Assembly (NCBI GenBank): GCA_964471755.1
Contig: CAYYJM010000348.1
Coordinates: forward strand, 1-5,639
Length of the DNA: 5,639 bases
Direction of reading: 5' to 3'
Source: CAYYJM01 sp964471755
GTDB taxonomy: Bacteria; Planctomycetota; Planctomycetia; Gemmatales; Gemmataceae
Position 1 is the first letter of the stretch, and every line of letters begins with the position of its first letter. Positions 1-5,639 of this stretch are shown here, in pieces. A program made the position numbers and the translations under genes. The notes beneath the pieces are model-generated. The model made no database searches. It was not told the DNA's origin and saw nothing but the letters and a program-made list of their open reading frames with translations.

Positions 1-1063
1 ACACTCGTTCGGGGAACGCTTCCATGCGGACCTCGCACTTCTGACCAACGTATACGGCGTCGAGATCGCGTTCGGACACGTCCACATCGACTTCCATCTG
101 GGTCAGGTCGGCCAGGTCGTAGAGGCTGGCGGACAGGCCATTGGAGAACGCCTCTGGCCGGACCATGTTACCGTCCTCGGCGTATTTCTTGAGGATGATG
201 CCGCTGGACGGGGCCGGCACCACGGTATTGTCCAGGTCGTCTTCGGCGGCCCGACCGGCGATCATGGCCTGCTGATAGTTCTGGTAGGCTCGCTCCACCT
301 CGCTGGCCGCCGTGTCGCGCGTGACCTGAAGCAGGTTGCGCAGGTTGTCCACCTTGGCGGCGGCCATCTGGACCTGGAAGCCGGCGTTGATCCGCTCTTC
401 CTCCGACAGGACAGCTCCGGCTCGGCGGGTGATCTCCAGCTTGGTCTGCATGTTGCGCAGATTCGATTCGGCCTCGGTGACGCTGGCCGATCGGACCTTC
501 TCTTCCAGCTTCAGGGCCGCCGACAGACGTTCCCACTCGGCCTTGAGTGCGGCCGCCTGGGCGGAGCGTTCGCGGTAGGTGAACGAGAATCGGGTGCGAT
601 CGATGATCGCCAGGGGCATGCCGGCCTCGACCCGTTCGCCTTCCTCGTAGAACATCTTGACGACCTGGCCGCCGACGCGCGGACTGACCTGGACGCGCTG
701 GATCGGGATCAGATAGCCGCCGGTTTCCAGGCCGCGACCGCCGACCGGACTGGCACTGCCGCCGCCGGTGGTGCCGGTCGTCGAGCCGCCACCACCGATG
801 GGAGCGGCCGTGGTCGCCGTGCCCGTGGCCGCCTCCGCGAGCAGTTGCTGGGCCACGTGCAGCCGATAGCCCAGGTAGACGGCTCCGATCGCCAGGAACA
901 GGACCAGCGACCAGGCCAGCCAGGGCGTGCCGCCGCCACCGCCGGTCGGCTCGTCGGGCAACCGGAGCGAGCGGACCCGGTCGGCCAGGCTCGGCGGCGC
1001 AGAACCGTTGCGCTCGGGTGTGGCCGTGCCTGGCAGGGCCAGCGGATTCTTCGGTGTACTCAT
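1..1063 (-). CDS. HlyD/RND-type periplasmic adaptor subunit of an efflux or secretion system (3' end outside window)
   Basis: Membrane-fusion (adaptor) protein expected to join an inner-membrane transporter to an outer-membrane channel for export of drugs, lipids or other small molecules. The frame is open from the ATG at 1063 to the window edge, giving 354 residues without a stop. Visible layout: a proline/glycine-rich cytoplasmic N-terminus (about 1-46); one membrane anchor (about 47-68, WLAWSLVLFLAIGAVYLGY); a Gly/Ser/Thr-rich linker (about 88-111); a first lipoyl half (about 115-156, with SPRVGGQVVKMFYEEGERV); a long alpha-helical hairpin (about 160-278); a second lipoyl half (about 280-302, VVPAPSSGIILKKYAEDGNM); and the start of the beta-barrel domain (from about 315, LADLTQMEVDVDVSERDLD). 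No lipobox is seen, so it is membrane-anchored rather than a lipoprotein. The start is fixed by a GAGGTGG Shine-Dalgarno and by the ATGA overlap with the repressor gene. Whether the partner is an RND, ABC (MacB-like) or MFS transporter cannot be told from this fragment. Family call is firm; substrate unknown. Confidence 0.9.
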   Translation of the reverse strand, partial: MSTPKNPLALPGTATPERNGSAPPSLADRVRSLRLPDEPTGGGGGTPWLAWSLVLFLAIGAVYLGYRLHVAQQLLAEAATGTATTAAPIGGGGSTTGTTGGGSASPVGGRGLETGGYLIPIQRVQVSPRVGGQVVKMFYEEGERVEAGMPLAIIDRTRFSFTYRERSAQAAALKAEWERLSAALKLEEKVRSASVTEAESNLRNMQTKLEITRRAGAVLSEEERINAGFQVQMAAAKVDNLRNLLQVTRDTAASEVERAYQNYQQAMIAGRAAEDDLDNTVVPAPSSGIILKKYAEDGNMVRPEAFSNGLSASLYDLADLTQMEVDVDVSERDLDAVYVGQKCEVRMEAFPERV

Positions 1064-1806
1064 GAGGGGGCCACCTCGGGAGAGGAGGCGGGCTTCCGCC
1101 GCGCCTGACGTTTCGTCGCCGGTTTCGGCTTGCTCATTCGCTGCCGGGTCGCGGAGGACTTGCCAGCTGTCGTCGGCTCCTCGACCTTCTCTGGACGCAG
1201 ATAACTACCCAGAAGGTTCAGGATCAGTTGCAGCATCTCGGGCGGATGGAAGGATTCCGGGTCGGCATTCCGCTGCACGGCCAGGCCATGCAGGATGGCC
1301 TGGATCAGGGCGGCGACGGTGCGGGCCGACACGCCGATTTCCGGGCGCTGGTCCAGTTCGACGCTCGCATCGGCGGCCACGAAGCCACGCCACTCCTCGA
1401 ACAGACCAGCCAGACGCTCGCGGTAATCATCCCGGTGAAGGATCTGCGCCAGGAAGGTGTACATCAGTGAATGAAACGTCGGATCAGGCGGCGGCGTCAG
1501 GACGAACAGCGTCAGAAAGGCCCGCAGGCGTTCCCAGCCGCGTTCCTTGTGGCAGACCGACAGGGGGCCATCGGTCTGGTCCACGGCCCGGGCACGCATC
1601 ACATTCAGCATGTGATCGAACACGGCCAGCAGAATGTCTTCCTTGGTGTGAAAGTAGTACGTCAGCTGGCCCCGGCTCATGCCGGTCTTCTTCTCGATTT
1701 CCGAGAGCGACAGGTTCTCGATGCCATGCTCGTGAATGATGGCGATGGCCGCCTCGACGATCTGCTCGCGGCGAATCTGACCGATGTTGATGCGCGGGGC
1801 CGTCAT
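1060..1806 (-). CDS. TetR/AcrR family transcriptional repressor with a basic C-terminal tail
   Basis: Predicted dimeric, ligand-responsive DNA-binding repressor of 248 residues. The N-terminal TetR DNA-binding domain spans about 10-60: helix 1 contains REQIVEAAIAIIHEHG, and the helix-turn-helix SLSEIEKKTGMSRGQLTYYF (33-52) is followed by the family-typical HTKEDIL. The ligand-binding/dimerisation region (about 65-205) is divergent, as is normal in this family. A Lys/Arg-rich tail follows (about 206-248). The frame is open back to an ATG at 1881, but the start at 1806 is preferred: it has an AGGGA Shine-Dalgarno with a 9-base spacer and places helix 1 at the usual distance from the N-terminus, and the longer form would translate the promoter/palindrome region. 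The gene ends in TGA, overlapping the adaptor start, so the two are surely co-transcribed. It probably controls its own operon. The inducer cannot be predicted. Confidence 0.93.
   Translation of the reverse strand: MTAPRINIGQIRREQIVEAAIAIIHEHGIENLSLSEIEKKTGMSRGQLTYYFHTKEDILLAVFDHMLNVMRARAVDQTDGPLSVCHKERGWERLRAFLTLFVLTPPPDPTFHSLMYTFLAQILHRDDYRERLAGLFEEWRGFVAADASVELDQRPEIGVSARTVAALIQAILHGLAVQRNADPESFHPPEMLQLILNLLGSYLRPEKVEEPTTAGKSSATRQRMSKPKPATKRQARRKPASSPEVAPS
1071..1077 (-). promoter_or_regulatory. Ribosome binding site of the adaptor gene, inside the end of the repressor gene
   Basis: The minus strand reads GAGGTGG followed by a 7-base spacer (1070-1064) and ATG at 1063. It lies within the last codons of the upstream TetR-type gene. 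Together with the ATGA stop/start overlap it decides the adaptor start and points to translational coupling. Confidence 0.75.
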
Positions 1807-1815
1807 TGCCGGGTG

Positions 1816-1820
1816 TCCCT
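1816..1820 (-). promoter_or_regulatory. Ribosome binding site of the TetR-type gene
   Basis: The minus strand reads AGGGA at 1820-1816, nine bases before the ATG at 1806. It decides this start over the in-frame upstream ATG at 1881. Confidence 0.5.
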
Positions 1821-1828
1821 GGACGTGG

Positions 1829-1868
1829 TCTGGTCCGCTCGATCCAATAATAGACCGATCGGACCAGA
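1829..1868. promoter_or_regulatory. 40-bp imperfect palindrome overlapping the promoter: candidate TetR operator
   Basis: The outer arms TCTGGTCCG (1829-1837) and CGGACCAGA (1860-1868) are perfect 9-bp inverted repeats. Continuing inward, 16 of 20 positions are symmetric about a centre between 1848 and 1849; the mismatched pairs are 1838/1859, 1842/1855, 1845/1852 and 1847/1850. A second, fully symmetric 8-bp core, CCGATCGG, sits at 1855-1862. The palindrome covers the -10 box and most of the spacer, the classic place for a TetR-family repressor to block RNA polymerase. Binding by the adjacent repressor is inferred from position and symmetry. A hairpin in read-through RNA from the upstream gene is an alternative role. 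Confidence 0.6.
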
Positions 1869-1876
1869 GATTGCAA
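1847..1876 (-). promoter_or_regulatory. Probable sigma70-type promoter for the repressor-adaptor operon
   Basis: On the minus strand a TTGCAA -35 candidate (1876-1871) is separated by 18 bases from a TATTAT -10 candidate (1852-1847, five of six matches to TATAAT). Transcription would start near 1840, giving a leader of about 35 nt before the ATG at 1806. This is the most AT-rich spot in a GC-rich window and lies in the only gap before the repressor gene. It was identified by eye from consensus similarity; no start site is known. Confidence 0.5.
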
Positions 1877-1914
1877 GACAATTTGGGAAGTCTCGCGAAC
1901 TTTTTCGGCTCGGC

Positions 1915-3057
1915 TCACGCAGCCTGACGCGGGATCGTGCCGGTAGTACGGTCCCGGACGGCATCCAGGTAGGCGAGCAACTCCGTCTCGAACCGTTCCT
2001 TGCTGAACCGCAGGGCCCGGGCACGGATGCAAGCGGGATCGAAGAGATGACGGTGCCTCTCGAACGTCTCGATGCCGGTGAGCAGGCCCGGTTCGCTCTG
2101 ATCGCGGAAGAAGACGCCCGTCGGCGTGGACTGCTCCAGGCCGAGGATCGTCTCCAGGGCTCCCCCCTTGCCGTAGGCGATGACCGGCGTGCCGCACGCC
2201 TGAGCCTCCACCGGGACGATGCCGAAGTCCTCCTCGCCCGGAAAGAGCAGGGCCAGGCAGCGCCGCAGATGATCGCGGATCACCTCGTCAGACTGCCAGC
2301 CGAGCAGCGTCACTGTCGGCCCGGCCAGCTTTCGGAGCCGGCCGAGATCCTGGCCGCTGCCGATGATGACGAGCCGGCGGCGCAGGCGATTGCAGACGGC
2401 GATCGCCAGGTCGAGCCGCTTGTACGGGGCACACGCCGAGACGCACAGGTAGAAGTCTTCGCGCGGAACCGGCGCAGGCGTGTAGAAGTCGGTATCGACC
2501 GGCGGATAGATCACCACGCTGTCCCGTTCATAGCAGCGCGCGATCCGATCCTGGATGAACCGGCTGATGGCGACGAAGTGCGTGACCCGATCGACGGTGG
2601 CACGATCCCAGGTGCGTATCCGATCGAGGACCAGTCGGCGGAGCCAGCCCTTGAGGCCGACTTCCTGACCGAAGTAGGCTTCCTGAAGATCCCAGGCGTA
2701 GCGCATCGGGCTGAAGCAGTAACAGACGTGCGGCACGTTCTTCGGCGGGACGATCGCCTTGGCGACGCAGTGGCTCATGCTGACGACCAGATCGCAAGGC
2801 CCGGTCGTCAGGGTGCGCATCGCCAGCGGCATCAGGGGCAGCAGGAAGCGGTAGTAGTTCGCCACGCCGGGCAGCCAGCCCAGGAGGCTCGATCGGGGCT
2901 GGAGTTGCTCGATCGGCGCGGAGACGGAGCCGCGCCGGTGGAGCAGGGTCAAGAGCCGGGCCTCGGGATAGCGCTGGCAGAGAATCTCCAGGCACTTCTC
3001 GCCGCCGCGCATGCCGGTGAGCCAATCGTGGACCAGGACCAGCCGCGTCGCGTCCAT
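1915..3057 (-). CDS. GT4-family glycosyltransferase, WbaZ-like (probable mannosyltransferase)
   Basis: Predicted cytoplasmic, retaining GT-B glycosyltransferase that transfers a sugar from a nucleotide donor onto a growing surface or exopolysaccharide glycan. At 380 residues it is full length for the family. The N-terminal acceptor-side domain opens with VLVHDWLTGMRGGEKCLEIL (7-26) and carries CYCFSPMRYAWD (112-123) and the SRFIQDRI segment (165-172), then YPPVDTDFY (184-192). The C-terminal donor domain has APYKRLDLAI with Lys213 (209-218), IIGSGQDL (231-238), and the hallmark E-x7-E motif with Glu276 and Glu284 in EEDFGIVPVEAQACGTPVIA (275-294), followed by GKGGALET (296-303). No signal peptide or membrane span is evident. 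The start has a GAGGA Shine-Dalgarno six bases upstream. No other glycan gene lies next to it in the window. GT4 membership is firm; GDP-mannose as donor is only a suggestion from resemblance to the WbaZ group. Confidence 0.9.
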   Translation of the reverse strand: MDATRLVLVHDWLTGMRGGEKCLEILCQRYPEARLLTLLHRRGSVSAPIEQLQPRSSLLGWLPGVANYYRFLLPLMPLAMRTLTTGPCDLVVSMSHCVAKAIVPPKNVPHVCYCFSPMRYAWDLQEAYFGQEVGLKGWLRRLVLDRIRTWDRATVDRVTHFVAISRFIQDRIARCYERDSVVIYPPVDTDFYTPAPVPREDFYLCVSACAPYKRLDLAIAVCNRLRRRLVIIGSGQDLGRLRKLAGPTVTLLGWQSDEVIRDHLRRCLALLFPGEEDFGIVPVEAQACGTPVIAYGKGGALETILGLEQSTPTGVFFRDQSEPGLLTGIETFERHRHLFDPACIRARALRFSKERFETELLAYLDAVRDRTTGTIPRQAA

Positions 3058-3063
3058 GCGCCG

Positions 3064-3068
3064 TCCTC
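3064..3068 (-). promoter_or_regulatory. Ribosome binding site of the glycosyltransferase gene
   Basis: The minus strand reads GAGGA at 3068-3064 with a six-base spacer before the ATG at 3057. It supports that start. Confidence 0.55.
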
Positions 3069-3171
3069 GTTGAGCCGTCGGCGTGCCGGCAGTCTTCGCA
3101 GCGAAGCCGCGCCCGCACGTCGATGCCGAAAGGTATACCCGGCGTGCAAGGTGTGAGGCTAGACGAACTGC

Positions 3172-3206
3172 GTCCCCGTGCCTGACGCCTGACGCCTGAC
3201 GGGGAC
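3172..3206. repeat. 8-bp perfect inverted repeat enclosing the GCCTGAC array (REP-like candidate)
   Basis: GTCCCCGT at 3172-3179 and ACGGGGAC at 3199-3206 are exact reverse complements separated by 19 bases. GTCCCCGT-type inverted repeats in intergenic DNA resemble repetitive extragenic palindromes mobilised by IS200-like Y1 (REP-associated) transposases. That is an inference from resemblance, because only one copy is visible here and there is no transposase gene. Confidence 0.55.
3180..3200. repeat. Three perfect tandem copies of the 7-bp unit GCCTGAC
   Basis: Plus-strand copies lie at 3180-3186, 3187-3193 and 3194-3200. The reverse complement GTCAGGC follows at 3217-3223. The array forms most of the loop of one inverted repeat (3172-3206), and its third copy supplies an arm of another (3193-3224), so the copies belong to a single compact structure. 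No such repeat was noticed elsewhere in the window. Confidence 0.85.
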
Positions 3207-3224
3207 ACCCTGAGCCGTCAGGCG
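3193..3224 (-). terminator. 10-bp stem-loop just downstream of the PPC gene, possible transcript end or 3' stabiliser
   Basis: CGCCTGACGG (3193-3202) and CCGTCAGGCG (3215-3224) pair perfectly around a 12-base loop, starting 26 bases past the TGA of the PPC gene. The stem is GC-rich and well placed for a terminator, but no T-tract follows on the minus strand, so it does not meet the standard rule for intrinsic termination. It may act with Rho, protect the 3' end, or simply be part of the REP-like element. It shares 3199-3202 with the neighbouring inverted repeat, so the two stems exclude each other. Confidence 0.4.
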
Positions 3225-3250
3225 GCGTTCGTCACAGGCTCGCGACCGGC

Positions 3251-5638
3251 TCACTTCTTCCCGGCCTCCGGCCCCTTGGCGACGGCGACCGAGAACTTCT
3301 CCTCGGTCTTCAGTGCCAGGTTGCCGAGTTTCGCCGTCGCTCGCACGGTCAGTTCCACCGCCCGTGTCGGCTTCGCATTCTTCTCGGCCTTCAGGGTCAG
3401 TTTCGCCTCGTTTGCGTTGGCGGCGATCGTCACCGACGACGCCGACAGGCCGGTGCCGCCACGCGGCGGCACCAGTTCGACCGTGATCGGTCCCTTGAAG
3501 CCGTGCAGACGCTTCACCATGAGGCGGACCGGCACCTGCGAGCCCGCCTGAATCGCGATCGGCTCCTTCGGCAACTGCACCTCGCAGGCCGTGTCGAAGA
3601 GGGTCAGCGCGATCGGCCGCGACACGGACACCGGCTGCGTGTTCCGCTTCTTGTTCGTCCCCGCCTCGGTCACGGTCATCTTGCCCGTGCCACGGAAGAC
3701 GAGACTGTACCGTCCGGGGGGAGCGTTCGACGGGATGTTCAGCTTCAGCTGCCCTTCCTTGTCCGGAGCGATGTTCACGTTGCCGATGTTGATCGGCGTG
3801 CCGTTGGCCTGGACCGGGCCGGCCGCCAGGTTGACGACGACGTTGTCCTTGTACGCGGCAATCTGCTTCTCGACCTTGACCTTGATCGTCTCCGAGCCGC
3901 CGACCGGGATGGCAAGTTCCTTCACGGCCGTCGTCAGCCGGAACGGGCCGGCGTCGCGGACGGCGAGGCAGAGAGAACGCGTCAACCGACTCAGTGCTGG
4001 ATTGTTCCCCTGGGCCGGGTAGACCAGGCAACCCCCCACGGCAGCACGAACGACCGGCTTGCCGCCGATGGTCGCCGTCCCCTTGAGGGTGATCGCGCCG
4101 GTCCAGTCCTTCGCTCCGCCGTCGGCACTCAGGACGAGGACGCCCTGGGTGACCTTCGGCCCGAGGATCTGTGGTTCACACGTCACGCCGGCCGGGAGGC
4201 CCTCGGCACTCAGGGTGATCTCGCCAGCGAAGCCGTCCTGGCGAAGACAGACGACCTGCACGTCGCTGCTGGAGCCTCGACGCAGAGCCAACCCGGTGCC
4301 GGCCTCATGGTTGCCGACGGCGACGAGGTCGAAATCGGGCCGTTCGCGACGCAGCGACACCCAGTAGACCTCGCGCGGCCCACCCCGGATGCGCCAGTCC
4401 CGGCTTCCGACACGCAGGATGTACTTGCCGTCGGCCGGAATGACGACCCGGCCGAGCGGGTCGTCGGTATAGGTGTAGAACTGCTTCGCCTGCCCGGGCA
4501 GCTCCGGATTCGTGTCGAATTCGCCGACGATCCGGCCGTCCTCGGCGCGCGTCAGCAGGAAGTAGAGATCGACCGGTGAACGCAGTCGATCGGCGAACCC
4601 CTCGATGATGATCACCTCGTCCTTGACGGCCGAGAAGCTGAAGTAGTCGCGATCGTTCCGCTTCTCGACCCGGCCGCACAGATCGCACGGGATGGTCAGT
4701 TCCTGGGCGGTCTCGGGGGTGTCGTTGGCCTCGTTATCCAGGACGATCGGGCCGCTGGCGTAGGCGATCAGGGCCGGGTTCGAGTTCTCGATCTGGTAGG
4801 GGAAGAAACCATCCAGGCCGGCGGCGCGGGGCAGGAGCCGACCGGGGAACTCGGCCAGGGCATTCGGATCGGGTGCGGGTGCGGTCACGGTCAGGCTGGC
4901 CTGTTCGAGGAGCGTTCGCCCTGGCACGACCTTGCCACCGGGGAGATTGTGGCCGTAGACCGTGATCGGCGTCGGCTTGCCGGCCGGGACGAGCGGCGGA
5001 TAGACCGCGTCGATCCACGGACCACGGGTCAAGGTCAGGCGGTAGAAGCTCTCCGCGCCGCCGCCCTGGTAGGCGAAGGCGCTCAGCCGGATGCAGTAAT
5101 CGCCATCGGCCGGGAGGGAGCGCGCCACGAGGGCGTCGCCATCGCGGTAGAATCGGTTGCTGGCCAGCTCCCGTCCCTCGGCGGTGAACAGTTGCAGATA
5201 GGCTGACAGCCGACTGTCAATCGTCGTGGCGGCGCAGTGGATGACGACCTGGTCGCCTTTCTTGCCGGCGAAGCAGACGTAATCGACATCGGTGTTGCTC
5301 TGGATGACGCCGTTGACGGTCGTGCCGAGGTCGAGCTTCTGAGCCTGGGGCACGTCGTTATTCGGTTCCTTCTCCTCGACCTCCGGCAGATGGCCGACGA
5401 CGAACGCACGCGGATTGCTGATGCCCCATTTGCCGATGAGGCGAATGTCGTGATGTCCGACCGGGACGTTCGCCGGGAGGGTCACCTTGTAACGCGGTGG
5501 CGGCAGTGGTTGGTTCTTCTTCTTCGGATCGGGAGCCGGGTCGGGGATGCGTTCGACTTTGAAGCCGGGCGTGCTGAAGTAGAGGCCGGTGTCGCCGTCG
5601 AGGTCGGTGCCGTCGAGGATCAGCTCGACGGTCGAACC
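3251..5638 (-). CDS. Exported PPC-domain protein, planctomycete type (N-terminus outside window)
   Basis: A large, probably secreted or cell-surface beta-rich protein. The frame is open from the window edge to the TGA at 3251, giving 795 residues with the start and any signal peptide missing. A GTG at 5485 is in frame but is not the start, because conserved-looking sequence continues upstream of it (STVELILDGTDLDGDTGLYF, about residues 2-21). Layout of the visible part: an Ig/IPT-like beta domain (1-82) interrupted by a Pro/Lys-rich stretch (about 32-48); a first PPC domain (about 89-204, opening EKEPNNDVPQAQKLDLG and containing NTDVDYVCFAGKKGDQVVI); a linker/beta domain (205-300, with ITVYGHNLPGG); a second PPC domain (about 302-430, NEANDTPETAQELTIP, with DRDYFSFSAVKDEVIIIEGF); then Ig-like repeats (about 435-795, e.g. 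DGFAGEITLSAEGLPAGVTC), ending Lys-Lys. No peptidase or other catalytic motif was found. In Planctomycetes such proteins often neighbour DUF1501 or DUF1549/DUF1553 genes, none of which is in view. Function unknown; surface or adhesion roles are possible. Confidence 0.88.
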   Translation of the reverse strand, partial: GSTVELILDGTDLDGDTGLYFSTPGFKVERIPDPAPDPKKKNQPLPPPRYKVTLPANVPVGHHDIRLIGKWGISNPRAFVVGHLPEVEEKEPNNDVPQAQKLDLGTTVNGVIQSNTDVDYVCFAGKKGDQVVIHCAATTIDSRLSAYLQLFTAEGRELASNRFYRDGDALVARSLPADGDYCIRLSAFAYQGGGAESFYRLTLTRGPWIDAVYPPLVPAGKPTPITVYGHNLPGGKVVPGRTLLEQASLTVTAPAPDPNALAEFPGRLLPRAAGLDGFFPYQIENSNPALIAYASGPIVLDNEANDTPETAQELTIPCDLCGRVEKRNDRDYFSFSAVKDEVIIIEGFADRLRSPVDLYFLLTRAEDGRIVGEFDTNPELPGQAKQFYTYTDDPLGRVVIPADGKYILRVGSRDWRIRGGPREVYWVSLRRERPDFDLVAVGNHEAGTGLALRRGSSSDVQVVCLRQDGFAGEITLSAEGLPAGVTCEPQILGPKVTQGVLVLSADGGAKDWTGAITLKGTATIGGKPVVRAAVGGCLVYPAQGNNPALSRLTRSLCLAVRDAGPFRLTTAVKELAIPVGGSETIKVKVEKQIAAYKDNVVVNLAAGPVQANGTPINIGNVNIAPDKEGQLKLNIPSNAPPGRYSLVFRGTGKMTVTEAGTNKKRNTQPVSVSRPIALTLFDTACEVQLPKEPIAIQAGSQVPVRLMVKRLHGFKGPITVELVPPRGGTGLSASSVTIAANANEAKLTLKAEKNAKPTRAVELTVRATAKLGNLALKTEEKFSVAVAKGPEAGKK

Positions 5639-5639
5639 G

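Larger units (their letters stand above)
3058..3250. other. Intergenic region between the PPC gene and the glycosyltransferase gene
   Basis: This 193-bp gap holds the repeat and hairpin cluster on the PPC side and the glycosyltransferase ribosome binding site on the other. A small hairpin with arms CTTCG (3094-3098) and CGAAG (3102-3106) is also present. For a promoter, TATACC (minus strand, 3137-3132) is the best -10-like hexamer, but no good -35 was found at the right distance. The glycosyltransferase may therefore have a weak promoter here or depend on read-through. No small gene is supported. Confidence 0.5.

Noticed and set aside
1807..1881. A 25-residue longer N-terminus for the TetR-type protein, starting at the ATG at 1881
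   Set aside because: The extension has no TetR-like sequence, would overlap the promoter and palindrome, and the ATG at 1806 has its own Shine-Dalgarno and gives the usual N-terminal length.
1870..1914. An intrinsic terminator for the glycosyltransferase gene
   Set aside because: There is an A-run on the minus strand (near 1901-1905) but no GC-rich stem followed by a T-tract.
1484..2197. A minus-strand frame bridging the end of the glycosyltransferase gene and the repressor gene
   Set aside because: It is a shifted reading of two genes with firm family matches, and it runs across the promoter and palindrome.
1471..3156. A 561-residue open frame on the plus strand antisense to the glycosyltransferase gene and the start of the repressor gene
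   Set aside because: Its protein is rich in Arg/Asp/Gln/Ala with no recognisable fold or motif, and it mirrors a minus-strand gene with clear GT4 motifs. Long antisense frames are expected in GC-rich coding DNA.
3172..3224. A CRISPR-like array or integration site
   Set aside because: The 7-bp units are contiguous with no spacers, there are no cas genes, and no integrase or tRNA end is present.
3503..4579. A 358-residue plus-strand open frame antisense to the PPC gene
   Set aside because: Composition is skewed (Arg/Asp/Val/Leu) without domain signatures, and the opposite strand encodes recognisable PPC and Ig-like domains in one continuous frame.
5483..5485. A GTG as the true start of the PPC-domain gene
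   Set aside because: The frame stays open to the window edge, and the upstream residues (STVELILDGTDLDGDTGLYF) look like part of the same beta domain, so the real start is outside the window.

Overview
The window is GC-rich and carries four protein genes, all on the minus strand, so transcription runs from high to low coordinates. The best clue to the host is the large exported protein at the high-coordinate end. It has two PPC (bacterial pre-peptidase C-terminal) domains in a long beta-rich architecture that is typical of Planctomycetes. A member of the Gemmata/Isosphaera group is a reasonable guess, but this rests on protein character only. No RNA gene, CRISPR array, complete insertion sequence or phage gene was seen. 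Every stretch longer than 300 bases is coding.

Layout in order of transcription: (1) 5638-3251, the C-terminal 795 residues of a PPC-domain surface or secreted protein, open at the window edge; (2) 3250-3058, a 193-bp gap with a compact repeat/hairpin cluster (3172-3224) and a good ribosome binding site for the next gene; (3) 3057-1915, a complete 380-residue GT4-type glycosyltransferase resembling WbaZ-like mannosyltransferases; (4) 1914-1807, a 108-bp gap with a probable sigma70-type promoter embedded in a 40-bp imperfect palindrome; (5) 1806-1060, a complete 248-residue TetR/AcrR-family repressor with an unusual basic C-terminal tail; (6) 1063-2, the first 354 residues of an HlyD/RND-type periplasmic adaptor that overlaps the repressor gene by 4 bp (ATGA) and runs off the window.

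The repressor and adaptor form the clearest functional unit. The promoter lies inside a palindrome of the kind TetR dimers bind, the regulator is the first gene, and the adaptor start is coupled to the regulator stop. This fits a self-repressed export operon whose transporter (RND pump, or ABC permease/ATPase) would lie beyond coordinate 1. The glycosyltransferase and the PPC protein show no evident link to that operon or to each other. I found no convincing evidence of a wholly new system. The points most worth a second look are the operator/promoter overlap, the basic tail on the repressor and the REP-like repeat cluster.
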